From Fulvimarina pelagi HTCC2506 (GTDB lineage: Bacteria > Pseudomonadota > Alphaproteobacteria > Rhizobiales > Rhizobiaceae): DNA of 64,000 bases. Position 1 is the stretch's first letter, and the number at the start of each line of letters is the position of its first letter. The stretch is from contig NZ_DS022272.1 of NCBI RefSeq assembly GCF_000153705.1, positions 1,619,839 through 1,683,838 of the forward strand. Direction: 5' to 3'. The notes under the pieces were generated by a model. It saw only the letters and a list, made by a program, of their open reading frames with translations, had not been told where the DNA came from and searched no databases. A program made the translations under genes and the position numbers. Below, piece by piece: positions 43,786 to 53,580 of the stretch.

Positions 43786-44469
43786 CTATTCCGCCGCTTC
43801 CCGGCGCTCATGCTCCTCGATCACTCGCTCCGCCTCGGCCTGGGTCATCGGAGCAGTCTTCTCGTCGCCGGTCACGAGACCGGAGGAGACGACGAGCTTG
43901 AGCGCCTGTTCGATGCTCATCTTCAGGATGCGCACGTCTTCCTTGGGTACGAACATCAGAAAGCCGGAGGTCGGGTTCGGCGTCGGCGGCATGAAGACGG
44001 CGAGCATTTCCTCGCCCTGGTCCGACAGCACCTTGGCAACCTCGCCTTTTGCCGTTGTCGCAATAAGGACGATCGCCCAAACACCCTTGCGGGGGTACTC
44101 CATGAGACCCGCGGTCTTGAAGGAAGAAGAACGGTCAGCAAGCACCGTCTCGAAAATCTGCTTCAACGCAGTATAGACCGTGCGGACCAACGGCATGCGT
44201 CCAAGAACGGTCTCCCCCCATTTGACGATCGTCCGCCCGATGAAGTTCGCTGTCAAAAAGCCGATCATCGTGATGATCATCAAGGCAACGATCAGCCCGA
44301 AGCCGGGAATAGCGAACGGCAGATAGGAATCGGGGAGAAATTGCGTCGGGATGTAGGGCTTCACCCAGGAATCGGTCCATTGCATGAAGGACCATGTGAT
44401 CCAGGCCGTAATCGCCAGCGGCGCGCAGACGATGAACCCCGTCAGAAAATAGTTGCGCAGACGCGCCAT
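43786..44469 (-). CDS. DUF502 family membrane protein
   Basis: A 227-residue protein with two N-terminal membrane helices (YFLTGFIVCAPLAITAWITW and PGFGLIVALMIITMIGFLTANF) and a conserved cytoplasmic part: GRTIVKWGETVLGRMPLVRTVYTALKQ and EYPRKGVWAIVLIATTAKGE, the DUF502 signature, then FMPPTPNPTSGFLMFVPKEDV. The family's function is not established (LIKE-COV homologues in plants affect vein pattern). In rhizobia it is commonly encoded near recG, as it is here. The last 30 residues form a charged Glu/Arg helix. Confidence 0.93.
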   Translation of the reverse strand: MARLRNYFLTGFIVCAPLAITAWITWSFMQWTDSWVKPYIPTQFLPDSYLPFAIPGFGLIVALMIITMIGFLTANFIGRTIVKWGETVLGRMPLVRTVYTALKQIFETVLADRSSSFKTAGLMEYPRKGVWAIVLIATTAKGEVAKVLSDQGEEMLAVFMPPTPNPTSGFLMFVPKEDVRILKMSIEQALKLVVSSGLVTGDEKTAPMTQAEAERVIEEHERREAAE

Positions 44470-44844
44470 GTATCGATGCCCCGTTGCTGCCGGCTGGCAG
44501 GCTGCAAGTCAATGGTATCGCGTCCGGTGTGCAGCGCCATAACCATCGTGTCCGTCTGAGGAATTTGCAAGAGTTTCAATTCATCGCAACGCACGAAAGG
44601 CAGGCAAGTCGCTCGGACTCGATAAGCTGAAAACTCTACTGGACGGCAATGGCTCCAATGTCGACTTGAGAACCGCGAAACCAAAAGCGAATGGCGCGAG
44701 GCGATCGGCATAATCGGAACGAACGGCCATGGCGCCGCGAGAAACATGCGATCGAGAATGTCGCCGACGTTCGGACGCCCGAATTTCAATCATCTTCACA
44801 AGGCACCGTGGGCCCGGCGGCCGCCCTATACGAAGCCTCGACAG
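44470..44844. other. Intergenic region, no supported gene
   Basis: About 375 bases (435 counting the cysK terminator) upstream of the minus-strand DUF502 gene. Several short open frames cross it on both strands, but none has a ribosome site or a protein-like sequence. It presumably holds the DUF502 promoter. Confidence 0.4.
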
Positions 44845-44882
44845 AAAAAAGCCGCCGCCAGAATGACTGGGCGACGGCCTTT
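44845..44882 (-). terminator. Intrinsic terminator of cysK
   Basis: On the minus strand GGCCGTCGCCCAG pairs with CTGGCGGCGGCTT (one bulge, one G-T) around TCATT and is followed by TTTTTT. It begins about 23 bases after the cysK stop. Confidence 0.82.
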
Positions 44883-44904
44883 GCGTTCGAATGGTCGAAC
44901 GTGC

Positions 44905-45933
44905 TCAGATCGATGGCGCACCTCTACGCGGCTCTTTCGGTTCGTCCTCGTCCGTCAGCCCTTCGAAGAGTGGCGTCGAGAGATAGCGCTCGGCGAAGGA
45001 TGGAATGATCACGACGATGTTCTTGTCGGCCATCTCCTCTCGCTGGCCGACTTTGATGGCGGCAGCGAGGGCCGATCCTGACGAAATCCCGACCGGCACG
45101 CCTTCAAGCCGAGCGACAAGGCGCGCCAACTCGAAGGACTCTTCATTCGAGACCGTCAGGACCTCGTCGTAGACACCTTGATCAAGGATCTGCGGCGCAA
45201 AGCCCGCTCCGATCCCTTGAAGTTTGTGCGGGCCCGGTTGACCGCCCGAAAGCACGGGAGAGGCTTCAGGTTCGACGGCGACGACATGAACATCGGGCTT
45301 TCGGCTCTTCAGAATCTGTCCTGCGCCGGTAATCGTACCACCGGTACCGATGCCGGCGACGAGCACATCGACATTACCGCCAGTGTCGTTCCATATCTCC
45401 TCGGCGGTCGTCACCCGGTGAATTTCCGGGTTTGCCGGATTTTCGAACTGTTGAGGAATGACTGCGTTCGGAATTTCTTCGACGAGTTCGCCAGCCCGGG
45501 CGATCGCACCCTTCATGCCCTTGGCACCTTCCGTGAGCACCAGTTGCGCGCCGAGAAGGCGCAGCATCTTGCGCCGCTCGATCGACATGGTCTCCGGCAT
45601 CGTGAGGATCAGGTTGTAGCCTTTGGCGGCGGCCGCGAAAGCGAGCGCGATTCCGGTATTACCGGATGTCGGCTCGACCAGCGTCGTCTTGCCGGGCTCG
45701 ATCCTCCCGTCTGCTTCCAGCTTCTCCAGCATGGCGACGCCGATGCGGTCTTTCACGCTGGCGATAGGGTTGAAGAATTCGAGCTTCGCCAAGAGATTTG
45801 CCTTCACACCTTTTTCGGCGGCGAGCTTCTTCAATCTCACAAGCGGGGTGTCGCCGATCGTATCGACGATTGAATCGTAGATTTTGCCGCGTCCGTGTGT
45901 GCGTGCGCTGCGATTCTGACTGATGTCGTCCAT
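44905..45933 (-). CDS. cysK: Cysteine synthase A (O-acetylserine sulfhydrylase)
   Basis: A 342-residue PLP enzyme making cysteine from O-acetylserine and sulfide. The PLP lysine is in [13 protein letters not shown] near residue 55, the substrate loop in [12 protein letters not shown] near 85 and the phosphate-binding [13 protein letters not shown] near 190; [12 protein letters not shown] closes the site. The ATG at 45933 has GGGAG eight bases upstream; the much longer open frame before it is not protein-like. The C-terminal tail after [14 protein letters not shown] is extended and acidic/basic ([16 protein letters not shown]), longer than in E. coli CysK. It is transcribed alone and ends in a strong terminator. 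Confidence 0.95.
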   Translation of the reverse strand: MDDISQNRSARTHGRGKIYDSIVDTIGDTPLVRLKKLAAEKGVKANLLAKLEFFNPIASVKDRIGVAMLEKLEADGRIEPGKTTLVEPTSGNTGIALAFAAAAKGYNLILTMPETMSIERRKMLRLLGAQLVLTEGAKGMKGAIARAGELVEEIPNAVIPQQFENPANPEIHRVTTAEEIWNDTGGNVDVLVAGIGTGGTITGAGQILKSRKPDVHVVAVEPEASPVLSGGQPGPHKLQGIGAGFAPQILDQGVYDEVLTVSNEESFELARLVARLEGVPVGISSGSALAAAIKVGQREEMADKNIVVIIPSFAERYLSTPLFEGLTDEDEPKEPRRGAPSI

Positions 45934-46226
45934 ATCCGTTTCTCCCGTGCTTGTTTCGTGTCTTCGAACAGCAGAATGAGGACCCCGCATCGGGTCGCCC
46001 GTGCAAGCTAATCTAATCAGACATGGGAAGGGTCCCAATTCAACGTGAGGACGAACAATCCATCCTTGTCCGCTCTTTTGGAAAACTTGTCTGGCGCGGG
46101 GCGACTTATGCTCACACTTTCGTGACGCAAAAGGCGGCGATCGCTTCAATTCGACATAAGTCTTTCACCAAGACTTAGGTGCCGTGGGGGCACCTTCGAG
46201 GCATCGTCCATTACGAGGTCCGGAAG

Positions 46227-47030
46227 ATGCCGGCTCAGTCATCAATTCTGCGATTGATTCTCTCCGAGTGCATGGTCCTCATCTGCGCGACCGCGTTCTT
46301 TTCGGGGCTCGGAGCGGCCGTTTTCTTTGCCGACTTCCCTTCGGCCGCCTTTTCGCGCGTTCTCGTCTTTGCTGTGCTTTTGTCCTTGGTCGTCGGTGCA
46401 CTTCATATCGGTCATATTCTGATCAGGACGACCATTCTCGATACGCAGCGCCGCGGCTGGAAGAACCGCGCTATGCGAGACCGGCTTACAGGGCTTCTCA
46501 ATCGCCAGGGTTTCAGGGACGCCTGGAACACAAAGACGATGGCGATGCGCGAGGATGGGCGCACGGGTTCCATGCTTCTCATCATCGACGCGGATCATTT
46601 TAAGCGCATAAACGACCGTTTCGGCCATCCGATCGGCGATCAGGCGTTGAAGGCGATCGCCCGGACGACCGCCGGTTCCCTGCGCGGCGACGATATCTGC
46701 GGCCGGCTCGGCGGCGAAGAATTCATCGTCGCAGTCCACGGATTGACGCAAAACCAGGGCTACGTGATAGCCGAGCGTATCAGGAGCGCCGTTTCGCGCC
46801 TCACGGTCGGCGCCAATGGGCACGAAGCGCGGCTGACGGTGAGCATCGGAGGCGCGTTCTCGGGCGGAGGCGCCGGCTTCGATGCGCTCTACAAGGCGGC
46901 GGATGAGAACTGCTATCGGTCGAAGCGCGGTGGACGGAACCGCGTAACACTTTCGCCTCTCGCTGCTATCCAGAGATCGAGATACTTGCGAGAGCCAGAA
47001 GCCGAGCCCCACCTGCCCGCGACCGTGTAG
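46227..47030 (+). CDS. Membrane diguanylate cyclase (GGDEF)
   Basis: A 267-residue protein with two N-terminal membrane helices (about 8-33 and 42-66) and a GGDEF domain from about 85. The active-site motif is RLGGEEF near residue 160, an active form, and an inhibitory I-site RGDD lies five residues before it, so c-di-GMP synthesis with product inhibition is expected. DRLTGLLNRQGF and LIIDADHFKRINDRFGH are the usual leading motifs. There is no sensor domain beyond the short membrane part. A GAGG / GGAAG ribosome site precedes the ATG at 46227. It is convergent with dut. Confidence 0.92.
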   Translation: MPAQSSILRLILSECMVLICATAFFSGLGAAVFFADFPSAAFSRVLVFAVLLSLVVGALHIGHILIRTTILDTQRRGWKNRAMRDRLTGLLNRQGFRDAWNTKTMAMREDGRTGSMLLIIDADHFKRINDRFGHPIGDQALKAIARTTAGSLRGDDICGRLGGEEFIVAVHGLTQNQGYVIAERIRSAVSRLTVGANGHEARLTVSIGGAFSGGGAGFDALYKAADENCYRSKRGGRNRVTLSPLAAIQRSRYLREPEAEPHLPATV

Positions 47031-47050
47031 ATGTACTACCGGCTTGTCGA

Positions 47051-47497
47051 TCAGACACCGGTCGAACCGAAACCGCCTTCACCCCGCACTGTCGCTTCAA
47101 GATCCGCGACCTCGACATAACTCGCTCGGGTAACCGGCGCGACGACGGCCTGTGCGATCCGGTCTCCGCGCTGAAGCCGAAAAGCTTCTGCGCCGAGATT
47201 AATCAAGATGATTTTCACCTCGCCGCGGTAATCGCTGTCGACCGTGCCCGGCGTGTTGAGGACCGTCACTCCATGGAGCGCTGCGAGGCCTGAGCGGGGG
47301 CGGATCTGCATTTCGTAATCCTGCGGCACGGCGAACGAAAAGCCGCTGGGCACCAGCGCGCGTTCGCCAGGCTGAAGCACGAGTTCCTCGTCAATTGCAG
47401 CGCGAATGTCTGCTCCGGCGGCCCCTTTGCTCTCATAGCGCGGCGGTTCGATGCCAGTTCCATGCGGCAGGCGTTTGAACGCGAGTTCGATCATCAT
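47051..47497 (-). CDS. dut: dUTP diphosphatase
   Basis: A 148-residue trimeric dUTPase that converts dUTP to dUMP. All five family motifs are present: AAGADIRAAI, PSGFSFAVP, RPRSGLAALHGVTVLNTPGTVDSDYRG-type motif split around residue 75-100, GDRIAQAVVAP, and the C-terminal RGEGGFGSTGV that covers the active site. The ATG lies two bases after the coaBC stop, and the next codon is also ATG (47494); the longer open frame runs into coaBC. So dut is the last gene of the ubiE-ubiB-coaBC-dut series on this strand. Confidence 0.95.
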   Translation of the reverse strand: MMIELAFKRLPHGTGIEPPRYESKGAAGADIRAAIDEELVLQPGERALVPSGFSFAVPQDYEMQIRPRSGLAALHGVTVLNTPGTVDSDYRGEVKIILINLGAEAFRLQRGDRIAQAVVAPVTRASYVEVADLEATVRGEGGFGSTGV

Positions 47498-47499
47498 AA

Positions 47500-48714
47500 T
47501 CAGCCGCCGTCGCCGAGCTTCACTGCGATCCAATCCGCGAGGCGTTCGGCAACCTCGTCCTTTGTCATCCTAGGCCAATCTTCCACCCCGGCCTTTGTGA
47601 TCAGGTGGACTGTATTGTCGAGACCGCCCATGACGCCGCCGACCGCCGAAACGTCGTTGGCGACGATGGCGTCCGCCCGCTTCCTCTCCAGCTTCGCCTG
47701 GGCGTTCCGCAGGAGGTTGTCGGTTTCAGCGGCAAAACCGACGACGAGCCTCGGTCGACGGTCCGAATGTCCGATCGTCGCAAGGATATCCGGGTTTTCC
47801 TCGAAGGTGATTGTAGGCGCTCCGCTTCCCTCCTTCTTAATCTTCGAAGCATAGGGCGAGGCCGCGCGCCAATCCGCCACGGCCGCAACGAAGATCGCCG
47901 CGTCGCAGGGTAATCCGGCTTCGACCGCCTGAAGCATCTCGCGCGCGGTCTCGACCCTGACGACGTTCACGCGCGCCGGATCGGGCAGGTTCACCGGGCC
48001 CGACACCAGCGTTACCTCCGCCCCAAGCTGTGCAAGCGCGCCTGCGATGGCGTGGCCCTGCCGCCCCGAAGAGCGGTTCGCAATGTACCGGACCGGATCG
48101 ATCGGCTCGTAGGTAGGACCGGACGTGACAAGCACGCGTCTCCCTCGAAGCGGCTGCGGCGCTTGTGAGAAAGCATTCTCGACCGCAGCGACGATCTCCA
48201 GCGGCTCGGCCATGCGTCCAAGGCCGGCCTCTCCGGTCTCGGCCATCTCACCGGAATTCGGGCCGACGAATCGGACGCCGTCGCCGCGCAAAGTCTCATA
48301 ATTTCGGCGCGTCGCGGCGTTCTCCCACATCGCGGGGTTCATGGCCGGCGCCATCAGGATCGGCGCGCGCGCTGCAAGAAGGACCGCCGTCGCCAGATCG
48401 TCGGCATGGCCGTTGGCGCATTTCGCTAAGATGTTCGCGGTGGCCGGCGCGACGAGGATCAGATCGTGATCGCGCGCCAGTCGGATATGGCCGACATCGT
48501 GCTCGTCGTCGCGGTCGAAGAGATCCCCATAGACTTTGGACGCCGACAGAGCGCCGACCGAAAGCGGTGTCACGAACTCGCCGGCTGCCTCGGTCATGAC
48601 CGGCGTCACATCTGCACCGCGTTCGCGCAGGCGGCGGATGAGGTCGAGCGCTTTATAGGCGGCGATGCCACCACCGAGAATGAGAAGGATACGTTTGGCT
48701 TCGAGGCTTTTCAT
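47500..48714 (-). CDS. coaBC: Bifunctional phosphopantothenoylcysteine synthetase/decarboxylase
   Basis: A 404-residue coenzyme A biosynthesis enzyme. The N-terminal flavin decarboxylase domain (CoaC) has GGGIAAYKALDLIRRL, the DVGHIRLARD histidine region and APAMNPAMWENAATRRN; the C-terminal synthetase domain (CoaB) has VTSGPTYEPIDPVRYI and NRSSGRQGHAIA and binds CTP. Both activities look intact. ATG 48714 is chosen; a GTG one codon earlier is also possible. dut follows two bases after the stop, so translation is coupled. ubiB lies about 180 bases upstream on the same strand. Confidence 0.95.
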   Translation of the reverse strand: MKSLEAKRILLILGGGIAAYKALDLIRRLRERGADVTPVMTEAAGEFVTPLSVGALSASKVYGDLFDRDDEHDVGHIRLARDHDLILVAPATANILAKCANGHADDLATAVLLAARAPILMAPAMNPAMWENAATRRNYETLRGDGVRFVGPNSGEMAETGEAGLGRMAEPLEIVAAVENAFSQAPQPLRGRRVLVTSGPTYEPIDPVRYIANRSSGRQGHAIAGALAQLGAEVTLVSGPVNLPDPARVNVVRVETAREMLQAVEAGLPCDAAIFVAAVADWRAASPYASKIKKEGSGAPTITFEENPDILATIGHSDRRPRLVVGFAAETDNLLRNAQAKLERKRADAIVANDVSAVGGVMGGLDNTVHLITKAGVEDWPRMTKDEVAERLADWIAVKLGDGG

Positions 48715-48897
48715 CACTTGACCGGATCGACATTCACGCTGGCCGCAACCAGAAAATTCTCCTTCGCAATATCAGAAATATGCATGCACGGGGCCCGGAT
48801 CGTCCGAAAGACGATGATTGATCGATCTTTTGGTTCAGGGAATGCACTGAACGCTGGCTTGCAGGAGACACTGAACCGAGTGATCCAGCGTATCGCG

Positions 48898-50487
48898 TCA
48901 CCCACCGAACACGAACGACAGCGCGATTGTCGCCAGCGAAATCGCGATGATCCATTGGGCGAGGCGGCCGGAGAGGATGGAGGCGCGTTTTTCGGTCGCG
49001 AGATCCTTCAAGGTGTCGTCGTTCAGGCGGATCCCGTTCTCGATGAGGTCCGGCAATTCTTTCGAGAGCACCGTGAGGCCTCCGGCGAGATCGGGCGCCC
49101 TGCGCAGGATCTGTAGGATCGCCTCAACACCATCCCGCGCTTCCCGCAGCTTCGCGGCGGGCCCGAGTTCGTGAAGAATGTAGTCCGAAACCACCGGCTC
49201 TGCTGCAACCCACATGTTGAACTTGGGGTCGAACGTCCGTGCTACGCCCTCGACCACGACCATCGTTTTCTGGAGGAGGACGAGTTCCGGCCGCGTCTTC
49301 ATCTCGAAGAGCTCGGTCACCTCGAAGAGCAGCGACAGAAGATGGCCCATGGAGATCGTCTCGGCCGGCTGGCCATAGATCGGCTCGCCGATCGCCCGCA
49401 GCGCCTGGGCGAAGCTCGCGACGTCCTGGGTGCGCGGAACGTAACCCGCCTCAAAGTGCAGTTCAGCGACACGCCGATAGTCGCGCTTGATGAAGCCATA
49501 GAGGATCTCGGCGAGGAAGCGCTTCGATTCGTCAGACAATCGACCGACGATACCGAGGTCGACAGCGACGATGCCCCCATCCGGCGCGACGAACAGGTTG
49601 CCCTGATGCATGTCGGCATGGAAGAAGCCGTCGCGCATGGCATGGCGCAGGAAGGACTGGACGACGTTGACGGCAAGCCGTTGAGCATCGTGCCCGGCCG
49701 CGATGATCGCCGACACGTTGCTCATCTTGATGCCGTCGATCCATTCCATCGTGACGACGTCGCGGCCCGTGCGCTCCCAGTCGATGGACGGAACACGAAA
49801 TCCGGGATCGCCCGCCGTGTTTTCCGCCATCTCGGACGCCGCGGCGGCTTCCAGACGCAGGTCCATCTCGATCCGTGTCGTCTGGGTCAACGTCTCGACG
49901 ACGGCCACCGGTCGCAACCGACGGGCCGCCGGGAAAAACCGCTCCAGGAACCGCGCGATGAAGGCGAAGGCATCGAGTTCTCGCCGAAACTGGGCGCGCA
50001 CATGCGGGCGGATCACTTTCACTGCTGCGAAGCGCTCGATCCCGTCGTTTCCGATAATTCGTGCCTTATAGACTTGCGCGATCGATGCAGCACCGACGAC
50101 GTCTCCAAGATCGACAAAAAGCTCATCGACAGGCCGGCCGAGCGTGACCTCGATTTCCTGTCTTGCTTCTTCAGTCGGAAACGGCGGGACCTTGTCCTGC
50201 AGTTCACCGAGTTCGCCAGCAATGTCGGCGCCGACGATGTCCGGCCGCGTCGCCAGAAACTGCCCGAGCTTCACATAGGATGGCCCTAGACGGTTGAGTG
50301 CTCGCGAAAGCCGGTCTGAGCGCTCGCGGCCCGCCGCGCTGCGGCGCTCGAACAGGCGCGCGACCTTATAGCCGAACAGCGCCGCCGGCGGCATGCCCTC
50401 GGCCGGGAAAGTGCCGATGACCCCCTCTCGGGCCATCACGAAGGCGGCGCGGGCGAGTGCGAACGTGCCTCGAATGGGATTGGCCAC
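48898..50487 (-). CDS. ubiB: UbiB-family atypical kinase for ubiquinone synthesis
   Basis: A 529-residue member of the ABC1/ADCK/UbiB family needed for ubiquinone biosynthesis. The diagnostic KxGQ motif is in LGPSYVKLGQFLATRPD near residue 75, the Ala-rich loop in GDVVGAASIAQVYKA near 125, the catalytic region in FFHADMHQGNLFV near 285 and the DLG metal motif in VAVDLGIVGRL. A C-terminal pair of hydrophobic segments (IIAISLATIALSFVFG) would anchor it in the inner membrane. It lies about 45 bases after ubiE, with which it forms the usual operon. Confidence 0.95.
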   Translation of the reverse strand: MANPIRGTFALARAAFVMAREGVIGTFPAEGMPPAALFGYKVARLFERRSAAGRERSDRLSRALNRLGPSYVKLGQFLATRPDIVGADIAGELGELQDKVPPFPTEEARQEIEVTLGRPVDELFVDLGDVVGAASIAQVYKARIIGNDGIERFAAVKVIRPHVRAQFRRELDAFAFIARFLERFFPAARRLRPVAVVETLTQTTRIEMDLRLEAAAASEMAENTAGDPGFRVPSIDWERTGRDVVTMEWIDGIKMSNVSAIIAAGHDAQRLAVNVVQSFLRHAMRDGFFHADMHQGNLFVAPDGGIVAVDLGIVGRLSDESKRFLAEILYGFIKRDYRRVAELHFEAGYVPRTQDVASFAQALRAIGEPIYGQPAETISMGHLLSLLFEVTELFEMKTRPELVLLQKTMVVVEGVARTFDPKFNMWVAAEPVVSDYILHELGPAAKLREARDGVEAILQILRRAPDLAGGLTVLSKELPDLIENGIRLNDDTLKDLATEKRASILSGRLAQWIIAISLATIALSFVFGG

Positions 50488-50531
50488 GGATGCTTAGCCT
50501 TGCTTCGCGATTCGGTCGGGCGTTGAGCGTC

Positions 50532-51311
50532 TCAAATCTTCCAGCCCGAATGGAGCGCGGCGATCCCGCCCGTGAGATTGCGATAGGTCACGCGCTCGAA
50601 GCCGGCCTTGCGGATCAACCCGGCGAAGTTCTCCTGATTGGGGAAGCGGCGGATCGATTCGACAAGATACTCGTAGGACTCGCGATCGTTCGCCACCCGC
50701 TGGCCAATCGCCGGGATCCCCTTGAACGACCAGGTCTCGTAGAGCGCATCGAGGCCCGGCACGTCGACTTCGGAAAATTCGAGACAAAGAAACCGGCCGC
50801 CCGGCTTCAGCACGCGGTAAGCCTCGGCAAGCGCCCTGTCGATACGGGGCACGTTCCGGATGCCGAAGGCGATCGTATAGGCGTCGAACTGGCTATCCGG
50901 CAGACCAAGATCTTCCGCATTCGCCTCGACGAAACGCAGGTTGTCGGAAATTCCTTTCCGCGCAGCCCTTTCGGCGCCGACACCCAGCATCGAGGCGTTA
51001 ATGTCGAGCACGGTGCCTTCGACGCGCCGTCCGGTCCGCTCAACGATCCGGAACGCAACATCGCCCGTACCACCTGCAACATCGAGGAAGCGCCAGCCCT
51101 TCCGATGCGGCGGCGCGAGCCAGGACACCATCGTATCCTTCCAGGCACGATGAAGGCCACCCGACATCAGATCGTTCATCAGGTCATAACGCTTGGCGAC
51201 CCGGTGGAAGACATCGTTGACGCGCGACTGCTTCTCCTCGCGGCCCGAAACGGTGGAGTAGCCGTAGCTCGTCTCCATCCCGTCGGCATCTGTCGCTCGG
51301 CTGTTGGACAT
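50532..51311 (-). CDS. ubiE: Ubiquinone/menaquinone C-methyltransferase
   Basis: A 259-residue SAM-dependent methyltransferase of quinone synthesis. [29 protein letters not shown], split over residues about 30-58, and the SAM motif [14 protein letters not shown] near 75 are characteristic, as are [12 protein letters not shown] and the closing [12 protein letters not shown]. The ATG at 51311 has AGGG nine bases upstream; the frame is open 27 codons further. It is the first gene of ubiE-ubiB-coaBC-dut and is divergent from mutM, a conserved arrangement in rhizobia. Confidence 0.96.
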   Translation of the reverse strand: MSNSRATDADGMETSYGYSTVSGREEKQSRVNDVFHRVAKRYDLMNDLMSGGLHRAWKDTMVSWLAPPHRKGWRFLDVAGGTGDVAFRIVERTGRRVEGTVLDINASMLGVGAERAARKGISDNLRFVEANAEDLGLPDSQFDAYTIAFGIRNVPRIDRALAEAYRVLKPGGRFLCLEFSEVDVPGLDALYETWSFKGIPAIGQRVANDRESYEYLVESIRRFPNQENFAGLIRKAGFERVTYRNLTGGIAALHSGWKI

Positions 51312-51465
51312 TGCATCAACCCTGAACATTTGATCGCATCGCCCCGAATGGCGATATCCGCAAGACAAGTCAAAGAGGGCCGATCGCCGCAACGCGGCCT
51401 TCCCCCATCCTGAATTTCAACAGCGCGGTTCGAACCGCGCTTCACTTTGTGGGACTTATACGTCG

Positions 51466-52359
51466 ATGCCCGAATTGCCAGAGGTGGAGACTGTCCGCCG
51501 TGGCCTGCAACCGGTCATGGAGGGCGCTACCGTGACCAAACTCCATCTCGCGAGGCCAGACCTCCGCTTTCCCCTGCCCTACCGGTTCGCTGAGCGGATC
51601 GAAGGCGCCGTGATCGCCAGCCTATCGCGGCGAGCGAAATATCTCATCGCCGAAACGACGGAGGGCCTGACCCTCGCCATGCATCTCGGCATGTCGGGCT
51701 CGTTTCGCATCGAGACGAAGGGCGAGGCAATTGTCCCCGGCACGTTCGTCCATCCGCGCTCGGAAGACCGGCTGCACGACCATGTTCGCTTCGATCTGAA
51801 GCGAGACGACGGCTCAACGCCTTCCGTCGTCTTCAACGATCCGCGCCGCTTCGGCTACATGACCCTGATCGAACCGGGCCAGATGCATGCCCATCCGCAT
51901 TTACGGAGTCTCGGTCTCGAACCGACCGGCAACGGCCTCACTGGCGAAGCGCTCGCGCCCCTCTTCGCGGACCGGTCGACACCGCTCAAAGCCGCCCTCC
52001 TCGACCAGAAGGCAATTGCCGGCCTTGGCAATATCTATGTCTGCGAAGCGCTTTGGCGCGCACGCCTCAGTCCGCGGCGCCTCGCCGGATCCATCGTCCG
52101 CAAGGATGGGCGCCCGACCGCTCGCCTCGACGACCTCGCCGACCGCATCCGCGACACCATAGCCGACGCCATCGAGGCCGGCGGTTCGACGCTTCGCGAC
52201 TATCGCAAGGCGGACGGGGAGCTCGGCTATTTTCAGCATTCGTTCCGGGTTTATGGGCGCGAGCACGAGCCCTGTCTGCGCGAGGCCTGCCGAGGCACGA
52301 TCAAGCGGATCGTTCAATCGGGCCGGTCTACCTTCTTCTGCCCAGAGTGCCAGCGATAA
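51466..52359 (+). CDS. mutM: Formamidopyrimidine-DNA glycosylase
   Basis: A 297-residue base-excision repair enzyme that removes 8-oxoguanine and cleaves the abasic site. The catalytic N-terminal Pro-Glu is in [13 protein letters not shown], the helix-two-turn-helix in [20 protein letters not shown] near 185-205, and the C-terminal zinc finger in [12 protein letters not shown] and FFCPECQR. The first cysteine pair is spaced C-x4-C, as in other alphaproteobacteria, rather than C-x2-C. Divergent from ubiE by about 150 bases. Confidence 0.96.
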   Translation: MPELPEVETVRRGLQPVMEGATVTKLHLARPDLRFPLPYRFAERIEGAVIASLSRRAKYLIAETTEGLTLAMHLGMSGSFRIETKGEAIVPGTFVHPRSEDRLHDHVRFDLKRDDGSTPSVVFNDPRRFGYMTLIEPGQMHAHPHLRSLGLEPTGNGLTGEALAPLFADRSTPLKAALLDQKAIAGLGNIYVCEALWRARLSPRRLAGSIVRKDGRPTARLDDLADRIRDTIADAIEAGGSTLRDYRKADGELGYFQHSFRVYGREHEPCLREACRGTIKRIVQSGRSTFFCPECQR

Positions 52360-52489
52360 CAGGGATGGACAGCGTAACGCAGGTCTGTCCCCAGCATTCG
52401 GCGTCGCGGCCTGTTGCATCGTAAGCGGCTTGCTCTCTTAATGCGGCCCGGACCGGAGCGACGTGCTTCGAGGAGGGGCAATCATTCGA

Positions 52490-53263
52490 ATGGCTTATGA
52501 AACCATCAAATCCGAAACCCGCGGCCGTGTGGGGTTGATCACGCTCAATCGGCCGAAGGCGATGAATGCGCTTAGCCAGCAGATGATGCGCGAGATCTGC
52601 CAGTCGGCCGAGGAGTTCGACGTAGACGGCAAGATCGGCGCAATCGTGCTGACCGGCACGGAGAAGGCGTTCGCGGCAGGTGCCGACGTGAAGGAGATGG
52701 AGACCTACGAATATTCCGAGGCCTACATTCATGACCTTTGGTCCGGCTGGGACCGGATGGGCCGTATCCGCAAGCCTCTTATCGCGGCTGTCGGCGGTTA
52801 CGCCCTCGGCGGCGGCTGCGAAGTCGTCGCGATGTGCGATATCGTGGTCGCGGCGGAGAACGCAAAATTTGGCCAACCCGAAATCACTCTGGGCATCCTG
52901 CCTGGCATGGGCGGCACCCAGCGCCTTGCCCGCTCGATCGGCAAGGCGAAGACAATGGATCTCGTTCTCACCGGCCGAATGATGGACGCGAAGGAGGCCG
53001 AAGCCTGTGGCCTCGTCTCGCGCATCGTCCAGACGACGAACCTTTTGGAAGACGCCCTGAAGATCGCGGAAAAGATTGCTGACTATTCCCTCCCGGCGGT
53101 CCTCGCCGCCAAGGAAGCCGTGGTCGAAGCCTTCGAGACACCGCTGCAGTCTGGCCTCAAACACGAGCGACGGCTCTTCCACGCTTCCTTCGCGACCGAA
53201 GATCAGAAGGAAGGCATGTCGGCGTTCGTTCAGAAGCGAAGCGCGCAGTTCAAGAACCGGTAA
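52490..53263 (+). CDS. Enoyl-CoA hydratase
   Basis: A 257-residue crotonase-fold enzyme that hydrates 2-enoyl-CoA in beta-oxidation. The oxyanion-hole segment [11 protein letters not shown] near 63-73, the two catalytic glutamates in [11 protein letters not shown] near 108 and [25 protein letters not shown] near 130-140, and the C-terminal helix [17 protein letters not shown] are complete, so this is a true hydratase rather than a diverged relative. A GAGGAGGGG run lies about 12 bases before the ATG, slightly far; the open frame begins nine codons earlier. It follows mutM on the same strand. Confidence 0.93.
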   Translation: MAYETIKSETRGRVGLITLNRPKAMNALSQQMMREICQSAEEFDVDGKIGAIVLTGTEKAFAAGADVKEMETYEYSEAYIHDLWSGWDRMGRIRKPLIAAVGGYALGGGCEVVAMCDIVVAAENAKFGQPEITLGILPGMGGTQRLARSIGKAKTMDLVLTGRMMDAKEAEACGLVSRIVQTTNLLEDALKIAEKIADYSLPAVLAAKEAVVEAFETPLQSGLKHERRLFHASFATEDQKEGMSAFVQKRSAQFKNR

Positions 53264-53272
53264 TCGCGTCCT

Positions 53273-53307
53273 GTGGGCCGTTCATGCCGGCGCTTCGGAC
53301 GGCCCAC
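53273..53307 (+). terminator. Possible terminator hairpin after the enoyl-CoA hydratase
   Basis: GTGGGCCGT and ACGGCCCAC pair perfectly around a 17-base loop, 9 bases after the stop. No T-tract follows. Confidence 0.4.
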
Positions 53308-53383
53308 TTGCGCCTCAGAACTGTCGGCCGGCTTCTGCGCGGAGCATACTGAAGTGCACCCCGCGGCGTCCGTGAACAAAACG

Positions 53384-53412
53384 TTGACAGATCGGCCTTT
53401 CAGGACGTAAAT
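53384..53412 (+). promoter_or_regulatory. Promoter of the tRNA-Ala gene
   Basis: TTGACA at 53384-53389 is a perfect -35 box, and GTAAAT at 53407-53412 follows after 17 bases as a -10 box. Transcription would begin about 12 bases before the tRNA. Confidence 0.6.
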
Positions 53413-53430
53413 CGCGCTCGCAAAGTGGAT

Positions 53431-53506
<76 letters not shown>

Positions 53507-53580
53507 GTTTTTCCGTGCCCTCAAATATCAAGCGCTCGCCGCTGACACTGTATCCCGTGGAGATGATCCATGGTCGCTGA

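Noticed and set aside
48714-48905. 63-codon frame between ubiB and coaBC with overlapping ends
   Set aside because: The overlaps look like coupling, but there is no ribosome site and the sequence is not protein-like.
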